DNA from: an uncultured Oligoflexia bacterium
GTDB lineage: Bacteria > Bdellovibrionota > Bacteriovoracia > Bacteriovoracales > Bacteriovoracaceae
Length of the DNA stretch: 64,000 nt
Assembly (NCBI GenBank): GCA_913058265.1
Contig: CAJXPQ010000001.1
Span: 335,255 to 399,254, forward strand
Direction of reading: 5' to 3'
The notes under the pieces were generated by a model. It saw only the letters and a program-made list of their open reading frames with translations, did not search any database and was not told the origin of the DNA. Position numbers and translations under genes: made by a program. This document shows, piece by piece, positions 7,530 through 16,621 of the stretch (the stretch's first letter is position 1; each line of letters starts with the position of its first letter).

Positions 7530-9143
7530 ATGAGTAAAGACTTGACTCGATGCACATTCGCTATTATCTCCCACCCCGATGCAGGTAAGACTACTGTAAC
7601 CGAAAAGCTTATTTGGTTTGGTGGAGTTGTTCGAGAAGCTGGGATGGTTAAGGCCAAGTCTGGAGAATCAGCGAAGTCAGACTGGATGCAGATGGAACAA
7701 GATAGAGGGATCTCTATCACCTCATCAGTTATGAGTTACCTTTATAATGAAAGGTATGTTCACTTACTTGATACTCCAGGACATAAAGACTTCTCCGAAG
7801 ATACCTATAGGACTCTGACTGCAGTAGAGTCTGTTTTAATGATGATTGATTCAGCAAAAGGTGTTGAGGAGCAAACTCAGAAGTTGATGGAAGTATGTCG
7901 TTTACGTGACACTCCTATTGTTACCTTTATGAATAAGTATGATCGTGAGTCCCTGGACCCCTTTGAACTTATAGATAATGTTGAGAAAGAGCTTTCAATT
8001 CAGTGTGTTCCTATGACATGGCCCATAGGTACTGGTGTAGATTTTAAAGGAGTGTTTGATCTAAAAACTCGTACTGTACGGGCCTTTGGTGATAAGAGAG
8101 ATCCTTTAAATCCAACTGTTATTGATGCAAGTGATTTAAATAGTCCTGAACTTGTCGCTTATATTGGAGATGTTCTTAGAGATAAGCTTGAAGAAGAATT
8201 ATTAATGGTTGAAGAGTTGATTCCACCTTTTGATATGGAAGAGTACCTTGCAGGGATTATGACTCCTGTCTTTTTTGGATCTGCACTCTACAACTTTGGA
8301 GTCAAAGAAGTTCTAGATATGATTACAAATAATGCCCCAGGCCCGGCCCCAAGAAAGGCCAAGCTTGAACCATTTGATCACACTGCAAGTGAAGTAATTA
8401 TGGATCCAAAACTTGAAAAAAAGTTCTCTGGGTTTGTCTTTAAAATACAAGCAAATATGGATAAGAAGCACCGAGATCGAATTGCCTTTCTTAGGGTGTG
8501 TACAGGAACCTTCGGCCGTAACCAAAAGATCCATCACGTAAGAACGGGTAAAGACATTAAGATTGCTACTCCGCAAATTTTTCAAGCAAGAGATAGAGAA
8601 ATTGTTGATCACGCCTACCCTGGAGATATCATTGGTCTCCATGACTCGGGAAAACTACAAATTGGAGATACATTTACTGAGGGTAAAAAAATCATGTACT
8701 CAGGTATCCCTTCATTTGCACCTGAACTCTTTAAAAAAGTTGCCCTACGAGACCCTCTTAAAGGGAAGCATCTCGATAAAGGCTTGAGACAATTATCCGA
8801 AGAAGGAGCGACTCAGTTATTTGTTCGAACTGCTACTGGTGAGAAGATGCTTGGTGCTGTAGGTGCCTTACAGTTTGAAGTTGTCATGTTTAGACTCGAA
8901 GATGAGTATAATGTTAAAGCAGATTATGAGACGACTCCATTCATTGGCGTTCGTTGGGTTCAATTTGTTGATAAAAAGCAAGAAGATCAGTTTAAGTCCG
9001 ACTTTGGTGGAAATATATTAATGGATGGAAAAAATCGTATGTGCTACGGAGTTAAATCCCCATGGGATCTAAAGCTATGTATAGAAAAGAACTCTGAAGT
9101 TAAATTCTTTAAAAACTCTGACTATATTGAGAATCACCACTAA
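7530..9143 (+). CDS. prfC: Peptide chain release factor 3 (RF3)
   Basis: RF3 is a ribosome-dependent GTPase that recycles RF1/RF2 after stop-codon hydrolysis. The 537-residue product has normal length. The GTPase domain shows the G1 P-loop SHPDAGKTT near residue 14, the G2 region DRGISITSSVMSY, G3 DTPGHKDFSEDTYRTL and G4 NKYD. The sequence MEQDRGISIT(S)SVM is typical of RF3 rather than EF-G (which has GITI..AAT), and the C-terminal half keeps the RF3 pattern GALQFEVVMFRLEDEYN. ATG start at 7530; the ribosome binding site is weak. Its TAA stop overlaps by a few bases the convergent stop of korB, leaving no room for a terminator. Confidence 0.95.
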   Translation: MSKDLTRCTFAIISHPDAGKTTVTEKLIWFGGVVREAGMVKAKSGESAKSDWMQMEQDRGISITSSVMSYLYNERYVHLLDTPGHKDFSEDTYRTLTAVESVLMMIDSAKGVEEQTQKLMEVCRLRDTPIVTFMNKYDRESLDPFELIDNVEKELSIQCVPMTWPIGTGVDFKGVFDLKTRTVRAFGDKRDPLNPTVIDASDLNSPELVAYIGDVLRDKLEEELLMVEELIPPFDMEEYLAGIMTPVFFGSALYNFGVKEVLDMITNNAPGPAPRKAKLEPFDHTASEVIMDPKLEKKFSGFVFKIQANMDKKHRDRIAFLRVCTGTFGRNQKIHHVRTGKDIKIATPQIFQARDREIVDHAYPGDIIGLHDSGKLQIGDTFTEGKKIMYSGIPSFAPELFKKVALRDPLKGKHLDKGLRQLSEEGATQLFVRTATGEKMLGAVGALQFEVVMFRLEDEYNVKADYETTPFIGVRWVQFVDKKQEDQFKSDFGGNILMDGKNRMCYGVKSPWDLKLCIEKNSEVKFFKNSDYIENHH

Positions 9144-10129
9144 TTTACTTCCCAAGTATTACCTGAATGAAGAAGATCCTTGATACTTCCCTTCCCTTTA
9201 ACTTTCGTTTCATGATTTATAAGCTTATGAAATTCCTCATCATATGTTTCAGTTTCAATAGACTTAAGAACACCAAGTGGAATAGGTCCGTTAGATCCAT
9301 TAAGATTCGCTAAAATACTTGAGAGACATTCATCTGTTGGATCGTGAATAAACAACTTATCCTCATTACCTGCGACAGGAACTTCTTTAAATTGAAAGCC
9401 ATCTTGAATAAGGCCGCGGTCTTTATCTGCACCAAAGATCATAGGTTTTCCAGCTTCTAATCTTACAGTGGTATCGTCTCGTTTTTTCCTATTAGTGAAC
9501 TCGTCGTGAATACCGTCATTAAAGATAATACAGTTCTGATAGACCTCTACTAAGCTTGTGCCTTTATGAGCACTAGCTGCTTGAAAGGTTTCTAACATAT
9601 GTTTTGGATCAGTATCAATAGTTCTAGCAAAGAAGGTCGCCCCCGCTCCCATAGCGAACTTAGCGGGAGAAAAAACTCGGTCTATTGACCCTGTAGGTGT
9701 AGAACTTGTTTTAGTTCCTTTACGTGAAGTGGGAGAATACTGTCCCTTAGTTAAGCCATAAATTTCATTATTAAAAAGAATAACATTTAAATCAAGATTA
9801 CGTCTTAGGATATGAGCGAGGTGGTTACCACCAATAGAGAGACCATCACCGTCTCCAGTAATAACCCAAACAGAAAGATCTGGATTTTGTAATTTAACTC
9901 CAGTAGCAACAGCAGGTGCACGGCCATGGATGGAATGCATACCAAATGATTCTACATAGTAGGGAAACCTAGAAGAACAACCAATACCAGAGATGACACA
10001 AACATTATGAGGTTCAACTCCTAATTTTGCCATCGCCATTTGCGCCGAAGAGAGTATTGCGTAGTCTCCACAACCAGGACACCACTTATTCTCTTGATCA
10101 CTTATAAAATCTTTCTTTTTTAATTCCAT
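9140..10129 (-). CDS. korB: 2-oxoglutarate:ferredoxin oxidoreductase, beta (TPP) subunit
   Basis: Catalyses, with KorA, the CoA-dependent oxidative decarboxylation of 2-oxoglutarate to succinyl-CoA, passing electrons to ferredoxin. The 329-residue protein begins with the cluster-binding motif KWCPGCGDYAIL, has a third Cys at GIGCSSRFPYY, and shows the thiamine-pyrophosphate/magnesium motif GDGDGLSIGGNH followed by NNEIYGLTKGQ. These identify the 2-oxoacid:ferredoxin oxidoreductase beta subunit; the 2-oxoglutarate preference is inferred from the long fused gamma-alpha partner and overall similarity. It starts two bases after the korA stop, so the pair is one transcript. No ferredoxin gene accompanies it. 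A related pyruvate- or 2-oxoisovalerate-specific enzyme cannot be excluded. Confidence 0.9.
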   Translation of the reverse strand: MELKKKDFISDQENKWCPGCGDYAILSSAQMAMAKLGVEPHNVCVISGIGCSSRFPYYVESFGMHSIHGRAPAVATGVKLQNPDLSVWVITGDGDGLSIGGNHLAHILRRNLDLNVILFNNEIYGLTKGQYSPTSRKGTKTSSTPTGSIDRVFSPAKFAMGAGATFFARTIDTDPKHMLETFQAASAHKGTSLVEVYQNCIIFNDGIHDEFTNRKKRDDTTVRLEAGKPMIFGADKDRGLIQDGFQFKEVPVAGNEDKLFIHDPTDECLSSILANLNGSNGPIPLGVLKSIETETYDEEFHKLINHETKVKGKGSIKDLLHSGNTWEVN

Positions 10130-10130
10130 A

Positions 10131-11939
10131 TTATACTTCTTTCTCTAACATGCCCATGAGCTCTCTCACCATAAAGGGTTTACCTTGGACTTTATTATAT
10201 CCTTGAGCATTAATCGAAAACTTAGAGTTAAGTAAGTCTTTCAATTGCCCACAGTTTAATTCACAAACAATAACCTTCTCATAATTATTTAAAATAGATT
10301 CAATATTTTTTGGCATTGGGCTCAAATACTGCATATGAATATGAGCTACATTTCTAAAGTCACTAACCGCTTGGTGAACAGAACCATAAGTTCCGCCCCA
10401 AGAAACAACGAGGGTTTTAGCGTCTGTATTTCCTTCAACAAGCTGCTCTGGAATATGATTAACAACCGCCTCTACTTTTTTAGCTCGGATACCAACCATT
10501 AGCTCATGATTAGCAGGATCATATGAAACGTTACCTGTTTCATTTTCCTTTTCAAGACCACCAACTCTATGGGTAAAACCTTTCATGCCTGGTACCGCCC
10601 ATTTACGGACTAAGTTTTGAGCATCACGTTTATAAGGAAGAAAGCCTCCTTCGAGATCTTTATCAGTTACAAACCTAGGTGTAATTGTTTTAAACTCTGT
10701 GTCCATATCAGGAATACGCCAAGGGGTTGCCCCATTTGCAATATAGCCATCAGTTAACAGCATAACTGGAGTCATATGTTCAACACTGAGTCTTGCCGCT
10801 TCGTAGGCCATATTAAAACAATCACTAGGTGATTTAGCAGCAAGTACAATCATTGGTGACTCACCATTTCTTCCATACATCGCCATATTTAAATCAGCTT
10901 GCTCAGTCTTGGTAGGAAGACCTGTTGATGGGCCTCCACGTTGAACGTCAACGACGACAAGAGGAAGTTCTAACATTACCGCAAGGTTTAGAGCTTCACT
11001 TTTAAGAGCAATCCCAGGACCTGAGGAAGTGGTTAAACTAAGAGCACCGGTATAACTTGCGCCAACAGCTGAACAGATGGCCGCCATTTCATCTTCCGCC
11101 TGAAAAGTTTTAACGCCAAAGTTTTTATGTTTTGCAAGTTCATGTAAAATATCAGACGCGGGAGTTATCGGGTAAGAACCTAGAAACAAGTCTAAGCCAG
11201 ATTTTTCTGAAGCCGCAATAAATCCCCATGCCAGAGCTGTGTTACCAGAGATCTGTCTGTAGGTACCTTTTTCAATAGATGCAGATTTAACTCGATAAAC
11301 TTCAGCAGTGGCTTCAATTGTTTCAGCATAATTATAACCCGCCTTTAAAGCTAAAGAGTTTGCTTCTAATATTGCAGGTTTATTTCCAAATTTATCTTTA
11401 AGCCAAAGAAGTGTCGGGTCAAGTTCTCTTGAGAACATAAAGTAAGTCATTCCAAGTGCGTAGAAATTTTTACATCTAGCTTTAGACTTTGTGTCGAGAT
11501 CAAGATCTTTCAGCGCCTCTTTAGTTTGAGTCGTAATATAAGCTTCAATGACATTATAACCGCTAAGGTCCTCAAGCGGGTCCATTCCATAGCCAGCTTT
11601 TTTAAAGCCCAATTCAGTAAATGCATCCTTATTAATAATGATCGTAGCGCCAGTAGAGAGGTCATCAATATTTGCTTTAAGTGCTGCAGGGTTCATCGCT
11701 ACTAAAAGATCAGGCTCATCACCTGGAGTATTAATCTCAATGGCACCAAAATGAACTTGAAATCCAGAAACTCCAGCAACAGTTCCCTGAGGAGCTCGAA
11801 TTTCAGCTGGAAAATCAGGGAAAGTCGCAAAGTCATTTCCCATCTGAGCGGTAGTACTTGAAAACTGAGTTCCAGTGATCTGCATACCATCACCGGAGTC
11901 ACCACTAAAACGGACGACTATATGTTCTATATTCTTCAT
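10131..11939 (-). CDS. korA: 2-oxoglutarate:ferredoxin oxidoreductase, fused gamma-alpha subunit
   Basis: 602 residues, the size of subunits in which the gamma domain is fused in front of the alpha domain. The gamma domain (about 1-190) starts with the typical RFSGDSGDGMQITGTQF. The alpha domain follows with GNTALAWGFIAASEKSGLDL, the pattern SYPITPASDILHELAKH, and QAEDEMAAICSAVGASYTGA, the region that contacts the thiamine pyrophosphate. The C-terminal part carries ELNCGQLKDLL. It is the first gene of the pair with korB. A ribosome binding site AAAGGA lies just before the ATG. The 74 bases upstream separate it from an Hpt-like gene on the same strand and may hold its own promoter. In aerobes this enzyme can replace or supplement 2-oxoglutarate dehydrogenase in the TCA cycle. 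Confidence 0.92.
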   Translation of the reverse strand: MKNIEHIVVRFSGDSGDGMQITGTQFSSTTAQMGNDFATFPDFPAEIRAPQGTVAGVSGFQVHFGAIEINTPGDEPDLLVAMNPAALKANIDDLSTGATIIINKDAFTELGFKKAGYGMDPLEDLSGYNVIEAYITTQTKEALKDLDLDTKSKARCKNFYALGMTYFMFSRELDPTLLWLKDKFGNKPAILEANSLALKAGYNYAETIEATAEVYRVKSASIEKGTYRQISGNTALAWGFIAASEKSGLDLFLGSYPITPASDILHELAKHKNFGVKTFQAEDEMAAICSAVGASYTGALSLTTSSGPGIALKSEALNLAVMLELPLVVVDVQRGGPSTGLPTKTEQADLNMAMYGRNGESPMIVLAAKSPSDCFNMAYEAARLSVEHMTPVMLLTDGYIANGATPWRIPDMDTEFKTITPRFVTDKDLEGGFLPYKRDAQNLVRKWAVPGMKGFTHRVGGLEKENETGNVSYDPANHELMVGIRAKKVEAVVNHIPEQLVEGNTDAKTLVVSWGGTYGSVHQAVSDFRNVAHIHMQYLSPMPKNIESILNNYEKVIVCELNCGQLKDLLNSKFSINAQGYNKVQGKPFMVRELMGMLEKEV

Positions 11940-12013
11940 AAAAATCCTTTAAAATAACATAGTTATCCTAGCAAATTACATAAATGATGTATAGAAAATG
12001 TCATTACTTTATC

Positions 12014-12328
12014 TTAGATACTGCCTTGAAGCTCATCAAGATAGATCCGAAGAATAGGCAGAACTTCTTGAATAGGAGTGATTTCTCCTTCTAAAGCGAA
12101 TTTGTGGATATAATCGGTGACTTCTTCAAGCTTAAAGCATTTATAACTGGCCGCAACACCCTTCTGCTTATGGCAATAATCCCGTATGGATTTTATATCA
12201 TTAGATCTTACGGCAGACTCTAGCTCTTTAAATTCTTTAAAACGGTTTTCGATAAAGTTAGGCATATAATCTCTAAGATCAGAGTGTAAATCATGGAGTA
12301 AATCAATCTTAGTGAAAACAAAACTCAT
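12014..12328 (-). CDS. Hpt-like histidine phosphotransfer protein
   Basis: 104 residues, almost wholly alpha-helical. The segment RDYCHKQKGVAASYKCFKLEEVT has the His-x-x-Lys-Gly pattern of Hpt domains (canonical form HxLKGSxxxxG), with His at about residue 53 as the phospho-acceptor. The usual Gly later in the motif is replaced. It is a free-standing Hpt protein, expected to shuttle phosphate between a hybrid kinase and a response regulator; no such kinase is nearby. It begins six bases after the stop of the upstream small gene and so belongs to the operon with the MscS-type channel. The Hpt assignment rests on the short motif and the fold-compatible length. Confidence 0.6.
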   Translation of the reverse strand: MSFVFTKIDLLHDLHSDLRDYMPNFIENRFKEFKELESAVRSNDIKSIRDYCHKQKGVAASYKCFKLEEVTDYIHKFALEGEITPIQEVLPILRIYLDELQGSI

Positions 12329-12334
12329 AAATCT

Positions 12335-12646
12335 CTACTTGTTATAAAACTTTCTAGCATAATCAATTTTTTGTAATTGCCTGGCAATAATTCTTTCCGC
12401 GAGTTTAAATGAAATTTTTTTTATCTCACCTAAATCAAAGGCCGCATCAGACTCCCCCTGAGGGACATCAATACGATAAAGAATCTGCAATAGTTTTTCA
12501 ATATCTGTATTAATCATAAATTCGATTTTTTTAGAAAGTAATAGCTGAATATGTTTTAAATACTCACTCTCAGCATCTGGGAGCCCTTGAAACTCAGTAA
12601 GTCCAAAGTTTTGAGTAAGAAAGTGCTTTATCTCTTCATCCTGCAT
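12335..12646 (-). CDS. Small conserved protein of unknown function
   Basis: 103 residues, soluble, alpha-helical and acidic at the N-terminus. The central part, KKIEFMINTDIEKLLQILYRIDV followed by a helix ending AERIIARQLQKI, resembles a small unnamed protein family that I recall from Bacteroidetes and some other Gram-negatives; no function is attached to it. Its ATG shares one base with the stop codon of the MscS-type gene (TAATG at 12644-12648), a sign of translational coupling. It sits between the channel and the Hpt-like gene. I see no cysteine motif or membrane segment. Confidence 0.65.
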   Translation of the reverse strand: MQDEEIKHFLTQNFGLTEFQGLPDAESEYLKHIQLLLSKKIEFMINTDIEKLLQILYRIDVPQGESDAAFDLGEIKKISFKLAERIIARQLQKIDYARKFYNK

Positions 12647-14325
12647 TATTTTTGCATATGAACAGTAAGTTGATTAAATGGAATAATATAATCATGCTCA
12701 TTACAAACTTTAACAAACTCAGTTTGCACAGATCGCATAAGAGCTCTCTTTAAGTGTGCTAATTTGCCATCACACTTCATAAAAAATCTTAGATCAAGTG
12801 AACTTGCTCCAGCACTCAGAAAATCAATATTAAATTCATGAATTGTATCTTCAAGTTCTGGATGCTTAGCGATTAAAGCGTTTCGAATATTATCTTTAAA
12901 TGTCGGAATCACTTTATCAAACATATCTTTCTGATGGGTATAATCGAGACCAAATATGAACTCAACAGCAAAGCCTCGAGAAAGATTTTTAGCACCTTTG
13001 GCATAAAAATCCACAGAAGGGATATGAATATTCTCCCCTCCTAGTAATCTTACGACAACATGAGAAGGCGTTTGCTGAATAACTCTCCCAAAGTGATCAT
13101 CAAACTCTACCCAATCCCCGTCGAGAGATGGAAACCAGTATTCATTTGTTTGAACTCGTCTTGAGTTTGCACTCAAAAGCTCTTTTGTACTTACCTTAAT
13201 ATCTCCTCCGGCCAAAGCAGGATTATGAAGATGACAATAATAGCCTAGGCCTTTAATTTGCCAAGGTAGACCGTATAACATGACTCGCTCACCTTCACGA
13301 ACCATACCCAGATTTAAGATAATTTTACTCTGCTCAAAGAAAAGAGGAAGGTATTGTTTTGAACTCCAAATCAGAGCAGTAATCACGATAAGAATTAGTG
13401 TAACTAAAACCCAGTCATTCAAAACATATAAAGTAAGCAAAGATAAAAAAAATGCCACCATGGTTGAAAAAACAGAGTAAACAACCTTAATAGGTCTTAA
13501 AATCCATTGGTAAACTTCCTTACTATCAGACTGGTGCATTTTAAAAAGAACGACATTTAGAAGTTTTCTCTGCCCAACCTTAAATCCCCAATAGACTAAT
13601 ATAAAAACAACAAAGGCAAGCACAAGGTTCTTACCCTTCGTTTTAATAAATTCAAAAATCACGGAAGAAAAGGTCGAAATGATTGATTCATCTGCTTTGT
13701 CTAAATTTGAGATTTTAAACTCGAGCTGATCTTTTTCTTTCTTAAGACTCTTTACTAACTTTTTGGTATACCTTCGAGATTCACTTATACGTGGATTGAA
13801 CTTCTTGAAATTTTTATCTACCAATAATTTATTAAGCTTTCCCAGAGCTTCTTGCGCTTTTAGTAGCCTTTCATTTAGAAGAGACAATTGCTCACTATGT
13901 CTTTGAATTTGTCTCGGTCTTTCAGAGATTTTCTTAAAAGTGCTAAGTACTGGATCTAAAATTTGCTTTATATCGTCTGAAAAAGAAGTTTCAACGTTAT
14001 TAGCGGACTCGTCAGATATATTTATATCCGTAAGAGATTCTATGAACTGATAACGTTTTTGAGTATGACTTGACTGGAGTCGACTTAACTTTGTTTCAGC
14101 GTTAAGTCGCTGAACCATATCCATGTCTGCTTTCTTAAGCGCCGCTTTCGCCTTATTCATATCATACCTAATATTAATTAATTCAGTTAGGTAGTGATCT
14201 TGTAATGATTTCCTAAGGTCTGCATCCGAGCGTGAAATGGTTTTTTTATATACCGGTTCAGTTGTATCTTGCCCATAAAGATTAAAAGAAAGTAATAAAA
14301 TAAGAGATAAGATAATTCTATTCAT
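12646..14325 (-). CDS. MscS-family mechanosensitive channel with coiled-coil N-terminus
   Basis: 559 residues. A signal peptide (MNRIILSLILLLSFNLYGQ) is followed by a periplasmic region of about 200 residues with strong coiled-coil character (many Lys/Glu/Leu, e.g. QLSLLNERLLKAQEALGKL). Membrane helices lie at about 225-245, 280-320 and 330 on. The MscS beta domain follows: GMVREGERVMLYGLPWQIKG, then VEFDDHFGRVIQQTPSHVVV and IHIPSVDFYAKGAKNLSRG. The pore helix TM3 is less Gly/Ala-rich than in E. coli MscS, so conductance properties may differ. Such channels release solutes upon hypo-osmotic shock. It is the first gene of a three-gene operon and diverges from the Nif3-family gene. Confidence 0.85.
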   Translation of the reverse strand: MNRIILSLILLLSFNLYGQDTTEPVYKKTISRSDADLRKSLQDHYLTELINIRYDMNKAKAALKKADMDMVQRLNAETKLSRLQSSHTQKRYQFIESLTDINISDESANNVETSFSDDIKQILDPVLSTFKKISERPRQIQRHSEQLSLLNERLLKAQEALGKLNKLLVDKNFKKFNPRISESRRYTKKLVKSLKKEKDQLEFKISNLDKADESIISTFSSVIFEFIKTKGKNLVLAFVVFILVYWGFKVGQRKLLNVVLFKMHQSDSKEVYQWILRPIKVVYSVFSTMVAFFLSLLTLYVLNDWVLVTLILIVITALIWSSKQYLPLFFEQSKIILNLGMVREGERVMLYGLPWQIKGLGYYCHLHNPALAGGDIKVSTKELLSANSRRVQTNEYWFPSLDGDWVEFDDHFGRVIQQTPSHVVVRLLGGENIHIPSVDFYAKGAKNLSRGFAVEFIFGLDYTHQKDMFDKVIPTFKDNIRNALIAKHPELEDTIHEFNIDFLSAGASSLDLRFFMKCDGKLAHLKRALMRSVQTEFVKVCNEHDYIIPFNQLTVHMQK

Positions 14326-14439
14326 AGAAATATTGTACAGATTCTATACAGGATGTGAAACACAAAACATTACCAGACTATATTTATCAGGAGCTTGCAT
14401 TGTAATTCAAACTTGAGAGAATGATTGAAGGAGAATTAT

Positions 14440-15207
14440 ATGCAAACAAAAGAAATAGTTAATGATCTAAATAAACTACTCAATATTTACGACTATAAAG
14501 ATTACTGTCCAAATGGTCTGCAAATTGAAGGAAAAAAAGAGATTACTAAAATCGCTTTTGCTGTATCTGCCACTAAGTACTCGGTAGAAAAAACAGTTGA
14601 GCTTGGAGCAGATATGCTCATCGTACATCACGGTTTATTTTGGAAGTTTCACGGTCCAAAAACCTTAACTGGATCTTTCTACAATAGAGTCGCACCTCTT
14701 ATTAAAAATGATATCAATCTTGTTGGATATCATTTGCCTCTTGATGCTCACCTAGAAGTAGGAAATGCCAGAGGTATCGCAGATAAAATAGGTTTATCAG
14801 ATCTAAAAGAATTTGGAGACCATAAAGGAATGCCAACTGGTGTTCGAGGAAAATTAAAAACGCCGATCAGTGCGAGTGAACTAAAAGTACAACTTAAAGA
14901 TATTTTAAATCGTGAAATCATTCACTCAGCTCCAGATAATAAAGTTATAAAAAGTATTGGTATCATAACTGGAGGAGCAAACTCAGACTGGCGTGAATGT
15001 CTGAAGTATAACCTTGATGCCTATATTACAGGTGAGATTTCTGAGCATGATTGGCACGAAGCTCAAGAAGAAGATATTCACTTCTATGCTGGTGGACATA
15101 ATGCAACTGAGCAATTTGGCGTACAAAACCTTATGAAGTATATGTATGAAAAGTATACTGATGCCAATATAGAGTATTTCTATATTCCAAGTGAAAATCC
15201 GGCTTAA
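14440..15207 (+). CDS. Nif3-like dinuclear metal-centre hexameric protein
   Basis: Start set at ATG 14440, five to eleven bases after AAGGAG (14428-14433); the in-frame TTG at 14425 overlaps that site. The 255-residue product has the length of the compact Nif3/YbgI form. Metal ligands are visible in MLIVHHGLFW (two His) and GYHLPLDAH, and in the C-terminal GGHNATEQFGV (His and Glu). N-terminal DYCPNGLQIEG is a hallmark. The family forms toroidal hexamers with a two-metal site; bacterial members have been linked to GTP cyclohydrolase-like activity and stress, but the reaction is not settled. It is a single gene, divergent from the MscS operon and convergent with the pilin cluster. Confidence 0.9.
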   Translation: MQTKEIVNDLNKLLNIYDYKDYCPNGLQIEGKKEITKIAFAVSATKYSVEKTVELGADMLIVHHGLFWKFHGPKTLTGSFYNRVAPLIKNDINLVGYHLPLDAHLEVGNARGIADKIGLSDLKEFGDHKGMPTGVRGKLKTPISASELKVQLKDILNREIIHSAPDNKVIKSIGIITGGANSDWRECLKYNLDAYITGEISEHDWHEAQEEDIHFYAGGHNATEQFGVQNLMKYMYEKYTDANIEYFYIPSENPA

Positions 15208-15235
15208 TAAATACGATACTTTTAAGTCCTCTAGA

Positions 15236-16621
15236 CTATGGAATACAGAACATTTGCGTTTGCGTACAACCCATTACTGCTGACTGATCCCCACAGGCAG
15301 ACCCTTCTGGATACGGACATATATTAGGTCCTCCGCCACCGGTTTGGCCCTGGCCCATCTCATTTCCAATTCCAGCGCCAATTGCTTGCCATGTACAGTT
15401 TCCATTTGGTGAACCATCCAAAGACCTACACAGAGATGCAACGACTTTAGCTTTTGAACAACTCGCGTCTCCACCTGCCGCTTCACAATTCCATAAATAA
15501 TTTGTAACGCTATCGTTAATATTATTTAGTGTTCCAATTTCACATGAATTATTTATAGTATTGTCGCATCGACCAAAAGGCAAAATAGGCTTCACTTCTG
15601 AACATGAGACATCACCTCCGCCAAATGTTCCTAAACAACTCCACAAATACTCTGTAGCTGAATCAGCAATATTATTTAAAATTCCACTTGAACAAATATT
15701 ATTTGAAGCGCCACAAGTTCCAGAGACTGGGGTCGGAGGTGCTCCTGCAAAACGACAAGCAGCATTTGTTCCAGTTCCCGTTCCCCGGCAAGTCCAAAGC
15801 CTAGTTGGTAAGGCATCAGGAAGATCTTCTAAAGTTCCAGATAAACAAGAGTTTTCTAATGCTCCACATGTTCCGTTTGAATTGACATAAGATGGCGCGG
15901 CAGGAGGCGTAAAGCACGTTAAGTTACCATTTACATCATACCCCTGAAAATAAATTCCAGCATCACAAGACTTTCCTGAGTCAACAACATTACACTTACC
16001 ACTTCCCCAACTTAACCAATTATGTGCATCACAGAAACTCTTTTTGGCCATTGCCATCACATTAGAGTAGTCACAAATAATATCACCATCAACCTCAAAG
16101 CACATTTTCTCCAAGAGACCAGAAGCAATATCCTCAATACCTTTATTACAATCAACAATCTTTCCTGTGTCCACATTCACATTCGGATAAAAATAAATGG
16201 TCCTAGTAATAGCCTGAATAGCATTCGCTTTTTTAGCAAGTTCAAACTCAACTTTAAATTCAGCTCTTCCACTATTAACGTTGTATTGTCCAATATACAT
16301 TCTCTTAATACGGTAAGTTCCAGATAAAATTGGCTCACCTGCTTCAAATAAGACAGTTCCGGTTTGAGTTTCTAGTTGGAGGATATTCTCTTCAATATTT
16401 ACAGATTTTGTTTCAAGGTTTTGAGAACAGGACCTAGGTTCTTGTAAAACAGCATTAATTGAGACTAAAGCTTTAGCTAAGTCAATTGTCCCCTTAGCTC
16501 CGGTAACCGATTGATTCTGAATTTTACTTAGATTCATGATCCCAACAATAACAACGCCTAAAATAGCGGTAGAAGTTATGATTTCGACAAGTGAGAATCC
16601 TTTATTATTTTTTAGCGACAT
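15236..16621 (-). CDS. Minor pilin A with three cysteine-repeat modules
   Basis: 461 residues. The N-terminus KGFSLVEIITSTAILGVVIV is a class III prepilin signal: cleavage after Gly, Phe +1, Glu +5, then a hydrophobic helix. From about residue 245 the protein carries three tandem units of roughly 45-50 residues with the pattern C-x5-7-C-x-x-G-x-L-x-x-I/L-x-D-x5-Y-L-W-x-C-x-G-x-G/A-G-x3-S-C, for example NNICSSGILNNIADSATEYL. Conserved Cys pairs suggest disulfide-bonded adhesive modules. A Cys-containing Gly-rich tail follows. It is the last of six pilin genes; its start overlaps the stop of pilin B by 10 bases. It is a paralogue of 19647-21566, with two fewer modules. The likely role is a minor (tip) pilin; this is inference. 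Confidence 0.8.
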   Translation of the reverse strand: MSLKNNKGFSLVEIITSTAILGVVIVGIMNLSKIQNQSVTGAKGTIDLAKALVSINAVLQEPRSCSQNLETKSVNIEENILQLETQTGTVLFEAGEPILSGTYRIKRMYIGQYNVNSGRAEFKVEFELAKKANAIQAITRTIYFYPNVNVDTGKIVDCNKGIEDIASGLLEKMCFEVDGDIICDYSNVMAMAKKSFCDAHNWLSWGSGKCNVVDSGKSCDAGIYFQGYDVNGNLTCFTPPAAPSYVNSNGTCGALENSCLSGTLEDLPDALPTRLWTCRGTGTGTNAACRFAGAPPTPVSGTCGASNNICSSGILNNIADSATEYLWSCLGTFGGGDVSCSEVKPILPFGRCDNTINNSCEIGTLNNINDSVTNYLWNCEAAGGDASCSKAKVVASLCRSLDGSPNGNCTWQAIGAGIGNEMGQGQTGGGGPNICPYPEGSACGDQSAVMGCTQTQMFCIP